DNA from: Candidatus Gallimonas caecicola
Lineage (GTDB): Bacteria > Bacillota > Clostridia > Christensenellales > Borkfalkiaceae
Direction of reading: 5' to 3'
Assembly (NCBI GenBank): GCA_904394195.1
Contig: CAJFNH010000004.1
Span: 1 to 25,566, forward strand
DNA length: 25,566 bases
Part shown: positions 1 through 7,997 of the stretch, piece after piece
Numbering within the stretch: the stretch's first letter is position 1
Layout: every line of letters begins with the position of its first letter
Made by a program: the position numbers and the translations under genes
The notes under the pieces: generated by a model
What the model saw: only the letters and a program-made list of their open reading frames with translations
What the model was told of the DNA's origin: nothing
Databases searched by the model: none

Positions 1-241
1 CGTCGCCCGGCACCGCGGGAAAGTTCTTGTCCTCGATATAGTGCCTGCCGTAACCGCGCACAATGATGTTGAGCTCATAGAAGTCGTGCTTGTGCATGTA
101 GAGCGGGAACTCGTACACGGGATTGGCACTGTCGTGAAAATAGGCAAGGCTGTCGCGCAGTCCGAAGCGTTCGTCGTCCAGGTTGAAGGTCTGCGCCTTT
201 TTATGTTTCCCCAGGGAAGCGGGATAATTGAGCTGTTCCAT
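1..241 (-). CDS. AraC-family transcriptional regulator, N-terminal part (truncated by window edge)
   Basis: The reverse strand reads from an ATG at 241 through 80 codons without a stop to the window edge, so only the N-terminus is present. A good ribosome-binding site (GGAGGGG, 245-251) precedes it. The visible part looks like the cupin sensor domain of AraC-type regulators: an H-K-H-D-F-Y-E-L motif (residues 50-57), then a V-R-G-Y-G-R-H-Y-I-E segment and a V-P-G-D turn at residues 77-80. In this family the cupin binds a sugar and a C-terminal helix-turn-helix pair, outside the window, binds DNA. It is transcribed divergently from the glycan operon that starts at 546, the usual position of a dedicated activator of such operons. 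The regulatory link is inference; the family call rests on the partial domain only. Confidence 0.82.
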   Translation of the reverse strand, partial: MEQLNYPASLGKHKKAQTFNLDDERFGLRDSLAYFHDSANPVYEFPLYMHKHDFYELNIIVRGYGRHYIEDKNFPAVPGD

Positions 242-262
242 CGTGCCCCTCCGATCCTTTTC

Positions 263-291
263 AGCATACCACAATTCTTATTTGAAAGCAA
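263..291 (-). promoter_or_regulatory. Promoter of the AraC-type regulator gene
   Basis: On the reverse strand, TTGCTT (286-291) and TATGCT (263-268) are separated by exactly 17 bp. The -10 is preceded by TGG, giving an extended -10 (TGn). Transcription would begin about 15 bp before the regulator's ATG at 241. Hexamer matches are good but not perfect. Confidence 0.55.
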
Positions 292-326
292 ATAAAATCC
301 ACGGTTTGGAAAATGAGATAATATTT

Positions 327-417
327 TACAAAAAAATTACATGTTGGTTACAATTTTGATACAAATTGGCAACATTTGTACTCATATACAATTTTTTTGT
401 ACTGTAATTCTATACAA
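327..417. promoter_or_regulatory. Cluster of TACAA/TTGTA boxes, putative operator region
   Basis: Seven copies of the pentamer TACAA or its complement TTGTA lie in 91 bp: TACAA at 327, 349, 360, 387 and 413, and TTGTA at 376 and 397. Several are 10-11 bp apart (349/360, 376/387, 387/397), the spacing of one helical turn. TTGTA(376)-N6-TACAA(387) is a perfect dyad, and CAATTT-N6-AAATTG (351-368) is a second one. The last box overlaps the -35 of the operon promoter. The AraC-type regulator encoded next door is the obvious candidate to bind here, but that is inference. Confidence 0.45.
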
Positions 418-438
418 GTCAAAATTATATAGTATAAT
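411..438 (+). promoter_or_regulatory. Probable promoter of the glycan operon
   Basis: TATACA (411-416, four of six matches to TTGACA) is followed after 16 bp by a perfect TATAAT (433-438). The weak -35 is typical of promoters that need an activator and fits the neighbouring AraC-type gene. It would give a leader of about 100 nt before the first ATG at 546. Confidence 0.55.
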
Positions 439-456
439 TGAATTGTGCAACAGGCT

Positions 457-530
457 GCGGCAATGGCGTTTCCTGCGTTTTGCCGCTGGCCGGAAGCGCT
501 TGCATTACAACAAAAGCCGCGCTGTGCGGC
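457..530 (+). promoter_or_regulatory. Structured 5' leader with cre-like site
   Basis: The untranslated leader holds two inverted repeats: GCGGCAA (457-463) with TTGCCGC (480-486), a 16-nt loop, and GCCGC (516-520) with GCGGC (526-530). The second ends five bases before the GGAGG of the first gene. Between them, 491-504 resembles a CcpA-binding cre site: it has the AANCGNT core and matches 8 of 11 specified positions of TGWAANCGNTNWCA. Catabolite control of sugar operons by a downstream cre is well known in Bacillota, but this match is imperfect. Confidence 0.35.
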
Positions 531-545
531 ACATGGAGGAAAGGT

Positions 546-1544
546 ATGAAGAAATCACGTTTCCTTGCAGGATTGCTCTGTCTGTGCATGGTCTTTTCGC
601 TCGCGGCATGCGGCGGGCCGGTGGAGGAGCCTCCCGTTTCGGACGGGCCCGGAACGCAGGAGCCGGGCGAGACGCCCGAGCGCCCGGAGGGGACGCTGAC
701 CATCGAGGACGTGTATGTCTGGAAGGACTATCCCGCCGTCGAATTTTTCCCCGTGTTCTCGGTGGCGTCCGAGGCAGAGCCGCTTACCTATGAATATGAC
801 GAAACGCTCATTGCGGTGGACGGAGAGAACAATCTCATCTCTTGCGTTGCCGACGCAACGGGCAGGACGACGGTCACCGCCAGAAGCGAGAACTTTTCTG
901 CGGAGTTCACCGTCTACTATGAGGTGGTGGATAAATCGGGCGACCGCTATGACACGAGCGACTATACGGCATACGCCTCCAGCCTTGCCATGCTCTGTTC
1001 GCTGAACGGCACCAGCGGGCGCACGACGGTGTTCCTGGGCGATTCCTTCTTTGATACGCGCTATTTCTGGACGAATTTTTCCACATATTATCAGGGCATG
1101 GACGCCCTGTGCTGCGGCATCAGTTCGACCACCAGCTACGACTGGGAGACGCTTGCCTCCGCCGTGCTGGGCGATCTGGTGCCCGCCAACATCGCCATCC
1201 ACGTCGGCACCAACAACGTCTACGACGATGAGATGGACCTTTTCGAGACGACGTATGCGCTGCAGCGGCTCTTTTTGGTCCTGCACGATCTGTATCCCGA
1301 GACGAATATCTACTACTTCGGCATCACGCAGCGCGCCTATGACGGCGATAAGATCAACACCGTTACAAGGGTCAACGAAAACATGCAGGCGTGGTGCGCG
1401 CAGCGCGACTGGATCGTCTGGCTGGATACGCCCAGCAAGATCACGGCAGACATGCTCAAAGATCAGATCCATCCCATGCTGGAATATTACAGCGTGTTCG
1501 TGAACGCCCTGGAAGAGGCGAACATGCCGCTGTATCTGAAATAA
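546..1544 (+). CDS. SGNH/GDSL-hydrolase lipoprotein
   Basis: A 332-residue secreted lipoprotein, probably an esterase that removes acetyl or similar ester groups from a glycan at the cell surface. The chosen ATG follows GGAGG (535-539) by six bases and begins a lipoprotein signal with lipobox L-A-A-C (Cys22); a longer in-frame reading from a TTG would bury this signal. Residues about 55-135 form an Ig-like beta domain. The hydrolase follows with the SGNH blocks: G-D-S (Ser167, nucleophile), G-T-N-N (221-224), and D-Q-I-H-P (Asp306 and His309, completing the triad). It is paralogous to the lipoprotein at 9046-10281. It is first in the operon, 36 bp before the sugar-binding protein. The ester substrate cannot be told from the sequence. 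Confidence 0.85.
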   Translation: MKKSRFLAGLLCLCMVFSLAACGGPVEEPPVSDGPGTQEPGETPERPEGTLTIEDVYVWKDYPAVEFFPVFSVASEAEPLTYEYDETLIAVDGENNLISCVADATGRTTVTARSENFSAEFTVYYEVVDKSGDRYDTSDYTAYASSLAMLCSLNGTSGRTTVFLGDSFFDTRYFWTNFSTYYQGMDALCCGISSTTSYDWETLASAVLGDLVPANIAIHVGTNNVYDDEMDLFETTYALQRLFLVLHDLYPETNIYYFGITQRAYDGDKINTVTRVNENMQAWCAQRDWIVWLDTPSKITADMLKDQIHPMLEYYSVFVNALEEANMPLYLK

Positions 1545-1580
1545 GACCGCGTATCCGCGCACACAAAAGGAGGTTGTTTT

Positions 1581-3365
1581 ATGAAGAAGATCACAAGAAT
1601 TCTGGCAGTTGCCGTAGGGGTGAGCGCCGCGCTGTCGTTTGCGGGCTGCCAGACGGAGACGGTGCCCGAGGGCAGAGTGGGCATCGAGTTTTGGTACGAA
1701 GCGGATATCAATACCAATCCGACGTTCTACGAGCTTGTGCGCACATACAACGATACGCAGGGGGCGGAGGACGGTGTGTATGTTTCGCCCTCCATGATCA
1801 ACGGCATCGGAGATGAACGCAACACCTATGAGGGCAGCTGCGATGCGAGCGTTGTGATGATCACCAACGATGAAGTATTCAAAGGATTTGCGGTGGACGG
1901 TCTGTTCGTTGACATGAGCGACTATCTTGCCGAGAGCAACTTTGATACTTCCGATATTCCCGAAGCGGTGCTCAACAGCTGCCGGCTGACGGTGGGCGGT
2001 AGCGGAGAAAAGTCTTACGCGGGAGCAGGACAGGAACTGCTCGCCATGCCGTTCGGTACCAGTACGTCCGTTCTGTTTTATAACAAAAGCCATTTTGACG
2101 CGGTGGGCATCAACGTCATCTCCGTTGCCGGGGATGAGCTGGAGGAGTACAACGCGGCAAACGGTACCTCTTTTGCGCCGCACGGATATGCGGAGTATCT
2201 TACGGCGCCCGCCGACGGGCTCACGGCATCTGCCAACCTTGCCGGACAGACGGTGTATAAGGTGTTCAACAACCGCATCCCCACCAACTGGGAGGAGATG
2301 CGCCATCTTGCCAAGATGCTCACGAAAAGATATAACAGTACCTCAATGAGTACCTACGGCTATCTGGGCGAGTACTGGTTCCAGTACGGCTGGTCGGTCG
2401 GGGGAGACTGCATTGGCTATGACGGCGAGAAATACAACTTTACGCTGTTCGATGAGACGCCCAACTACCTTGCCACGCAGGCGGTCACGGTCAACGGCAA
2501 CGAATATGCCGCAGGCGAGATCGTCTCCTATGAGGACAAGGTCAATCAGGAGGGCATCGAAAATATGGACGGACTGCATGAGCTGCCCTCGCAGTACGAC
2601 GCCGTTCTTGAATTCGTGCGCCTCTCCAACGCGACGAATGAGGAGGCGGAGCCCGGTGTTCCCGGCTATGGCGTCACGCCTGAAACGCTCACGAGCATTT
2701 CGGCACAGTTTATGAGCGGCACGGTTGCCATGATTCTTGAAACGTATGCAAATAACATCAACACTCTCAATCGCACCATACGGGGCCAGTTTGATATGGC
2801 GCCTCTCACGCAGTATCGCGAATATGTGGGCGGAAGCATCTATCAGAGCGGCAGCGGCTTTGCGGGCGAACATCTGAAAGTCATCGGCGCGACCTATGAC
2901 GGGGAAGTTTATACGGGTGAGCTGCTGTATGAGAACGATACGCCCGTTGTCGGCGCGCGAGACGTCATGACGCGTGTGTTTCAACTCGTTATTCCCAAAA
3001 ATTCCGACCCTGCGAAGTATGATGCCGCATGGAAGTTCATCAGTTGGGCGGCGGGGGAAGAAGGACAGGCGATCATGCTCAAGACGGGCCGTTGGGAGCC
3101 CAATCAGGATACCCTTGCCTATGAAGGACTTGCACAGCAGGGGACCGATATCAATTACTGGGCTGCGGCAGATGCCAGCCGCCACGGAGATATCGGAGAC
3201 TGGTCTTATTTTGAAAGCGGCGAATGGGTCAACGACTGGGCGAGCGATTTCAACAGTCATCTGCGCACGGGCAGCATGACCATTACGGAATATCTTGACG
3301 GGAACGGGACTGCGGCGCAGGCTGCTTGCGAAGCGACGAACATCGTCATTCTGGGGAGGCGCTGA
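1581..3365 (+). CDS. ABC transporter sugar-binding lipoprotein (CUT1-type solute-binding protein)
   Basis: A 594-residue lipoprotein (lipobox F-A-G-C, Cys23) preceded by AGGAGG (1568-1573). The mature N-terminus has the G-I-E-F-W-Y strand of family 1 extracellular solute-binding proteins. The C-terminal lobe carries the typical A-A-W-K-F-I-S-W-A segment followed by a G-R-W-E-P-N stretch. At 594 residues it is much longer than MalE-like proteins (about 400), as in binding proteins of Clostridia that take up oligosaccharides. Its stop codon overlaps the ATG of the first permease by one base, so the two are translationally coupled. Its job would be to capture glycan fragments and pass them to the permeases. 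The ligand is unknown; no ATPase gene is nearby. Confidence 0.88.
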   Translation: MKKITRILAVAVGVSAALSFAGCQTETVPEGRVGIEFWYEADINTNPTFYELVRTYNDTQGAEDGVYVSPSMINGIGDERNTYEGSCDASVVMITNDEVFKGFAVDGLFVDMSDYLAESNFDTSDIPEAVLNSCRLTVGGSGEKSYAGAGQELLAMPFGTSTSVLFYNKSHFDAVGINVISVAGDELEEYNAANGTSFAPHGYAEYLTAPADGLTASANLAGQTVYKVFNNRIPTNWEEMRHLAKMLTKRYNSTSMSTYGYLGEYWFQYGWSVGGDCIGYDGEKYNFTLFDETPNYLATQAVTVNGNEYAAGEIVSYEDKVNQEGIENMDGLHELPSQYDAVLEFVRLSNATNEEAEPGVPGYGVTPETLTSISAQFMSGTVAMILETYANNINTLNRTIRGQFDMAPLTQYREYVGGSIYQSGSGFAGEHLKVIGATYDGEVYTGELLYENDTPVVGARDVMTRVFQLVIPKNSDPAKYDAAWKFISWAAGEEGQAIMLKTGRWEPNQDTLAYEGLAQQGTDINYWAAADASRHGDIGDWSYFESGEWVNDWASDFNSHLRTGSMTITEYLDGNGTAAQAACEATNIVILGRR

Positions 3366-4324
3366 TGGTCACGGAAACTGCCCGGACGGGTGCGCAGACG
3401 ACGGAGGTCCGCGAGCCCGCGCCGTCCGCAAAGAAGCCGAAATTCCGCCGCGAATGGGCGTGGTGCTGGCTGGTCGTCGCACTTCCCTTCATCGGCTATG
3501 TCATCTTCAATATCGTGCCCGTCGTCATCTCCGTCGCGGCGATGTTCACGGACATCGAGCACAACCAGATCTCCACCATGCAGTGGAACAACTTTGCGCA
3601 CTTCGTCACCTTCTTCCACGACGCAAAGTACTGGCATGCACTGGGCATCACGCTCTGGCTGACGTGTGCGCAGTTTCTGTCGCTGCTCATCGCGCTCGCA
3701 ATGGCTACGCTCATCAACACGCAGGTGCGCGGCTCCAAGTTCTTCCAGATCCTCTACTTCGTACCCTATATCTGTTCGACGGTCGCCGTCTCCATCATGT
3801 GGAGCCAGATCTTTTCCGGCTCGGAAGCGGGCGTGCTCAACAGCCTCCTGGGCACCGAGATCAACTGGATCGGGGATGCCAACTGGCTGACATGGTGCAT
3901 CTTTATCGTCATCCTGTGGCCGGCGCCCGGCTACGGCATCGTCATGTTCACGGCGGCGTTCAAGGGCATCGACCCCTGTCTGTATGAGGCGGCGGAGATT
4001 GACGGCGCCAACGCCTGGCAGCGCTATATCCGCATCACGCTGCCGCAAATCGCCCCGATGACGCTCTTTCTTGCTCTGGCGGGCTGGATGAGCGGCATGG
4101 GTACCTTCGACCAGGTGCGCGTGCTCGCGCCCATTACCTGGACGGGCACGGCGGGCGTGGACGACATGGGACTCACCGTCGCCTACTACACCTATGTGGA
4201 AGGCATCACCTTCTCCAACATGGACTATGCGTCCGTCCTCAACTGGGTGACGGCGATCATCACGATGGCAGGCTCCTTCCTGTTCCTCAAGTGGAGAAAA
4301 AAGACGGAGGAAAACATCGAATGA
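3365..4324 (+). CDS. ABC transporter permease, MalF/UgpA type
   Basis: A 319-residue inner-membrane permease of a CUT1 carbohydrate importer. The start overlaps the preceding stop (TGATG) and is served by GGGGAGG (3353-3359); an upstream in-frame ATG at 3326 lies inside the previous gene and lacks a good site. A basic cytoplasmic N-tail of about 30 residues leads into the first membrane helix (about 33-60), and further hydrophobic segments follow. The EAA loop that contacts the ATPase is intact (E208-A-A-E-I-D-G214, then about eight residues to a T-L-P-Q-I segment). It pairs with the next permease. CUT1 importers of Bacillota often share one ATPase (MsmK/MsiK type) encoded elsewhere, which would explain its absence here. 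Confidence 0.93.
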   Translation: MVTETARTGAQTTEVREPAPSAKKPKFRREWAWCWLVVALPFIGYVIFNIVPVVISVAAMFTDIEHNQISTMQWNNFAHFVTFFHDAKYWHALGITLWLTCAQFLSLLIALAMATLINTQVRGSKFFQILYFVPYICSTVAVSIMWSQIFSGSEAGVLNSLLGTEINWIGDANWLTWCIFIVILWPAPGYGIVMFTAAFKGIDPCLYEAAEIDGANAWQRYIRITLPQIAPMTLFLALAGWMSGMGTFDQVRVLAPITWTGTAGVDDMGLTVAYYTYVEGITFSNMDYASVLNWVTAIITMAGSFLFLKWRKKTEENIE

Positions 4325-5250
4325 GTACAATGGCACGTTCTGCCGGAAGATTAAAACCGAAAAAGGGGGGAAGCAGACGCAAGATGAGCGTGGGCAGCAA
4401 GATCGCGGTGTATGCGGGATTGCTCCTTTACGCGGCATTTCTCGTCTTTCCCTTCCTGATCATTCTCATCACATCCTTTACTACGGATTATCAGCTGATG
4501 ACGTCTACCGACTTTGTCTGGGCGCCCGATCCGGTTTCTCTTGAAGGGTATCAGATCATCTTTGAAAACGACCCCAACATGGTGAACGGAGTCTCGTCGT
4601 TGTTCGTGGGCTTCTTCAATACCATGTGGCAGACGCTCATCCCCGTGATAGGCGGGCTTGCCATTTCGGGACTGGCGGCATACGCATATGCCAAGTACAA
4701 CTTTCCCGGAAAGAACAAGTTCTTTTCGGCAAACGTCCTGCTCATGACCATCCCCGTTACGGCGGGAACGGTGGGATATCTCTTCTATGACGCCATCGGC
4801 TGGACGTCGGGCGGGGCGTCCGTGCTGCCGCTCATCGTGCCCAAGCTGTTCGGCAGCGCAGGCACCATTTTCTTCATCTATCCCTATGTCAAGAGCGTAC
4901 CTACGGGCGTCATCGATGCGGCAAAGATCGACGGCATGGGATTTTTCTCCATCTTTTTCCGCATTGTGTTTCCGCTCTCCATGCCCGTGTTCCTGGCGCA
5001 GTTCCTGTTCGGCTTTGTCAGCGGGTACAACAACTATTCGTCTGCGCTCATCTATCTTGCGAGCGAAAAACAGCTCTGGACGCTTCAGCTTGCATTGCAG
5101 CAGCTCATCTCGTATATATCAGGCTCGGGCGGATACAATAACGCCGCCTGCGCCGCAACGCTCATGTCCATGCTGCCGCTCATCCTGCTATACTGCTTCG
5201 TGCAGAAGTTCTTCATCGAGGGCATCACGATGGGCAGCGTCAAGGGCTGA
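4321..5250 (+). CDS. ABC transporter permease, MalG/UgpE type
   Basis: A 309-residue inner-membrane permease, the second channel half of the sugar importer. The start ATG lies in the ATGA overlap with the preceding stop, behind GGAGG (4306-4310); a longer reading from 4291 would overlap the first permease by 34 bp and is less likely. A basic N-tail precedes the first membrane helix (about residues 25-47). The EAA loop is recognisable as D199-A-A-K-I-D-G205, followed by an F-P-L-S-M-P segment. The C-terminus has the F-F-I-E-G-I-T-x-G-S-V-K-G ending common to MalG-type permeases. Substrate specificity lies with the binding protein and cannot be read here. Confidence 0.93.
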   Translation: MSTMARSAGRLKPKKGGSRRKMSVGSKIAVYAGLLLYAAFLVFPFLIILITSFTTDYQLMTSTDFVWAPDPVSLEGYQIIFENDPNMVNGVSSLFVGFFNTMWQTLIPVIGGLAISGLAAYAYAKYNFPGKNKFFSANVLLMTIPVTAGTVGYLFYDAIGWTSGGASVLPLIVPKLFGSAGTIFFIYPYVKSVPTGVIDAAKIDGMGFFSIFFRIVFPLSMPVFLAQFLFGFVSGYNNYSSALIYLASEKQLWTLQLALQQLISYISGSGGYNNAACAATLMSMLPLILLYCFVQKFFIEGITMGSVKG

Positions 5251-5271
5251 AATCAGATAAGGAGAAAGAAT

Positions 5272-6054
5272 ATGACTTCAAAATTCGGCAAGGTGCTCTT
5301 TCACAAGAGCGAGACGGACATCGTCGTCTCGGGCCACCGCGGCATGCTGGCGCGCTATCCGGAGAACACCATGCTCTCCTTCCGCAAGGCCATCGAGGCG
5401 GGCGTCGACCAGCTGGAGATCGATATCAACATGACCCGCGATTGCGAGCTCGTCATCATCCACGACTGCACGGTGGACAGGACTACGGAAAAGTCCGGCC
5501 GCGTGCGCAGTTTTACGCTGGACGAGATCAAGCGCATGGACGCCGGCTCGCACAAGGATGATGCGTTCCGCGGGGAGCGCATCCCCACCTTAAAAGAGCT
5601 TTTGGACGCGGTGGCGCCCACCGATATTTCCCTGAACGTGGAGATCAAGGATACCACCTTCGAGACGGTTGACAAGACGGTGAAGATGCTCCTGGATTAC
5701 GGCATGGAGGACCGATTTGTCATCGCCTGTTTCGACGCCAATATCGTCCAGTACGCTCACCAGAAGTACGGCGTGATGACGCAGGGCTTCCCCGTCCAGG
5801 AGCCGTACCAGATCAACCTCTCCAACGAGACGCCCGACCACACATATGCCGTGGGCATCTATTACGGGAGTCTCACCAGGCAGCTGTGCGAGGAATATGC
5901 CGCGCAGGGCATCCAGCCCTGGACGTGGTGCCCGGATACCGAAGAGCAGGTGCGCCACGCCATCGACTGCGGCGCGCGGCTGCTCACCTGCAACGACCCC
6001 ATTCCTGCGCTGAAGCTGCTCGGCAAGCTGAAAACGCCGCCCGAACAGCTCTGA
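5272..6054 (+). CDS. Glycerophosphodiester phosphodiesterase (cytoplasmic, UgpQ-like)
   Basis: A 260-residue TIM-barrel enzyme that hydrolyses glycerophosphodiesters to glycerol phosphate and an alcohol. Family signatures are all present: G-H-R-G (His22, Arg23), P-E-N-T, L-E-I-D (Glu49 and Asp51, metal ligands), and I-I-H-D (His64). There is no signal peptide, so it acts in the cytoplasm on an imported substrate. The ribosome-binding site AAGGAG (5259-5264) sits in a leader beginning AATCAGATAA, a decamer repeated before the next gene. Its position right behind the two permeases resembles the ugp systems, where a phosphodiesterase accompanies glycerophosphodiester import. Among surface glycosidases it is unexpected, and suggests the imported fragment may carry glycerol phosphate. 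Confidence 0.92.
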   Translation: MTSKFGKVLFHKSETDIVVSGHRGMLARYPENTMLSFRKAIEAGVDQLEIDINMTRDCELVIIHDCTVDRTTEKSGRVRSFTLDEIKRMDAGSHKDDAFRGERIPTLKELLDAVAPTDISLNVEIKDTTFETVDKTVKMLLDYGMEDRFVIACFDANIVQYAHQKYGVMTQGFPVQEPYQINLSNETPDHTYAVGIYYGSLTRQLCEEYAAQGIQPWTWCPDTEEQVRHAIDCGARLLTCNDPIPALKLLGKLKTPPEQL

Positions 6055-6084
6055 CGTTTCAATCAGATAACAGGAGGAAAAATC

Positions 6085-7986
6085 ATGAAAAAAGTGATAA
6101 GACCGATCGCCGTTGCCGCCTGCGCGGCGCTGTGCCTGCCGCTGGCGGCATGCGGCGGACAACGGGAGACCAGACTGGTATATGAGCTCCCGCACTACGA
6201 CGGAACGACGTATGAGGCGGACGCCGACGCGCCCGTCTACAACTCCGAGCTCTGGAGAAGGAACGAAAACCCGGAAGGGTACGCCGATCCGTTCATTCTT
6301 GACAATACCGCCATCGACGGCTATTACTACCGCTACGGCACAGTGGGCACATCGGTCACCAACGTTGCCCGTTCCTCTGATTTGAGCTACTGGGTCGACT
6401 GCGGCACGATCGCCAACCTCGGAGCGGGCTGGACGTCGTTCTGGGCGCCCGAAGTGGTCTACGAGGACACGACGGAGGACGGCGTTGACAACGGCACATA
6501 CTACATGTTCTTCAGCGCGGGCTTCCCCAATGCGAAGAGTTCCGGTGCATATAACAATACCCTTAACAGGTATTCTCTCTATGTGGCAACGTCGGACAGT
6601 CCGATGGGACCGTTCACACTCGTTGATTTCACCGATGCGGCAAGCTGCGGCGCGGAGAATGTGCGTACCATCGATCCATCCGACTACAGTTATAATACGA
6701 CTTACCTGCGCTATGCGCTCTTTGAGCCCATCGCCACCAACAACGCCTGGGCAAAGATCATGCCCGACCGCATCGAAGCGGGCTCCGATAAAATGTGCGG
6801 CAATATCGACCCCAGCCCCTTCGTCGACCCCGCTACGGGCAAGAAGTATCTGTTGTTCAATCATGAGGCGCAGCCTTCGCCCATCCTGATCGTGGAGATG
6901 GAGAACTGGCTCAAGCCGCTTATTGAAACCACAAAGGTGATCGCGCGCTGCGGCTACTATACGGTAGAGGACTATGAGCGCGCGCAAAACGGCGAGGACG
7001 TGGAGACCATCTGGATCGAAAATCTTACCAACAAGGTCAACGAAGGTCCCTTCATGTATGCGAAGGAGCAGGCGGACGGCTCGTACAGGTACTATCTTTC
7101 TTATTCCGTCAACGGCTTTATGGATACCACTTATTCGGTATGCCAGGCGGTGTCCGAACGCGTGGACGGCGGCTTCCGCAAACTCACGGAGGCGGAAAAC
7201 GGCATCATGTTGAGTTCGGACAACGGCGGCAACGCGCGCGTCACCGGTCCCGGACATCACTCTTTCTTCCATATCGGTGAAAAACTGTATATTTGCTATC
7301 ACAGGCATACGGTGGCGGGGAACATCGACTACGGCAGATGCACCGCCGTGGACGAGGTAAAGTGGGTCACCATCACGGATATCAACGGCGAAGAGCTGGA
7401 GGTCATGTACGTCAACGGTCCCACGTCCACCGTGCAGCCCGCCATTATCGAGGGCTCGGAATACACGAACATTGCCGAACAGGCAAGCATTTCCGTGCTC
7501 TCCGGCGCGCTTGCCGATGGCTCGTCCGTGAGCTGGCTCAACGACGGGTTGCTCTCCTTCAACACCAACCTCAACCAGGAATTTCTTGACGTCTATGTGC
7601 AGGAGACGAATATCACGCAGGAGACCACATTTGAGGTCACGTTTGAAGAGTTTGAGACCATCCGCGGCTTCATGGTGTACAACTCCAAGCATGTGGACAA
7701 CGTGTTCATGAAGGTCAAAAACCTGGAGTTCGTGTCCGAGGAGAACGGACAGGAAAAGATCTGGTACATTCCCGAAATGAAGATCGATGAGAACACGAAC
7801 TTTGTGTACGACGATTTTGAACTCACCAACGGCAACTATATCATCGACGCGGTGACGTACGGCGGCGGCGCCTATGTGGAATTTGACGCCATTCAGGTCA
7901 AAGCCATCCGCTTTACGGTGGAAGTGCCCGAAGGGCAGAGCATGGTGGGGCTCTCCGAGATCGCCATCATGGGCAAGGTCAGGTAA
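6085..7986 (+). CDS. GH43-like glycoside hydrolase lipoprotein with C-terminal discoidin-like domain
   Basis: A 633-residue secreted lipoprotein (lipobox L-A-A-C, Cys23), start supported by AGGAGG (6072-6077). Residues about 60-450 show the five-bladed propeller motifs of GH43 or a close relative: Y-A-D-P-F-I (Asp68, catalytic base position), W-A-P-E-V (120-124), N-I-D-P-S-P-F (Asp242, pKa-modulator position), N-E-G-P-F (Glu320, general acid position) and G-P-G-H-H-S-F (391-392). All three catalytic carboxylates are therefore present. Members commonly remove arabinose, xylose or galactose side groups. The last 160 or so residues form a beta-sandwich resembling F5/8 (discoidin) carbohydrate-binding domains, ending in G-L-S-E-I-A-I-M-G. 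It would trim the glycan outside the cell before import; the exact sugar is not decidable. Confidence 0.82.
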   Translation: MKKVIRPIAVAACAALCLPLAACGGQRETRLVYELPHYDGTTYEADADAPVYNSELWRRNENPEGYADPFILDNTAIDGYYYRYGTVGTSVTNVARSSDLSYWVDCGTIANLGAGWTSFWAPEVVYEDTTEDGVDNGTYYMFFSAGFPNAKSSGAYNNTLNRYSLYVATSDSPMGPFTLVDFTDAASCGAENVRTIDPSDYSYNTTYLRYALFEPIATNNAWAKIMPDRIEAGSDKMCGNIDPSPFVDPATGKKYLLFNHEAQPSPILIVEMENWLKPLIETTKVIARCGYYTVEDYERAQNGEDVETIWIENLTNKVNEGPFMYAKEQADGSYRYYLSYSVNGFMDTTYSVCQAVSERVDGGFRKLTEAENGIMLSSDNGGNARVTGPGHHSFFHIGEKLYICYHRHTVAGNIDYGRCTAVDEVKWVTITDINGEELEVMYVNGPTSTVQPAIIEGSEYTNIAEQASISVLSGALADGSSVSWLNDGLLSFNTNLNQEFLDVYVQETNITQETTFEVTFEEFETIRGFMVYNSKHVDNVFMKVKNLEFVSEENGQEKIWYIPEMKIDENTNFVYDDFELTNGNYIIDAVTYGGGAYVEFDAIQVKAIRFTVEVPEGQSMVGLSEIAIMGKVR

Positions 7987-7997
7987 GGAGGCAGACG

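Noticed and set aside
41..295. Plus-strand open frame at the left edge
   Set aside because: The opposite strand encodes a clear AraC-type cupin domain with promoter and ribosome-binding site over the same bases.
438..545. Earlier TTG start for the first SGNH lipoprotein
   Set aside because: It overlaps the predicted -10 region and would bury the lipoprotein signal; the ATG at 546 has a well-placed GGAGG.
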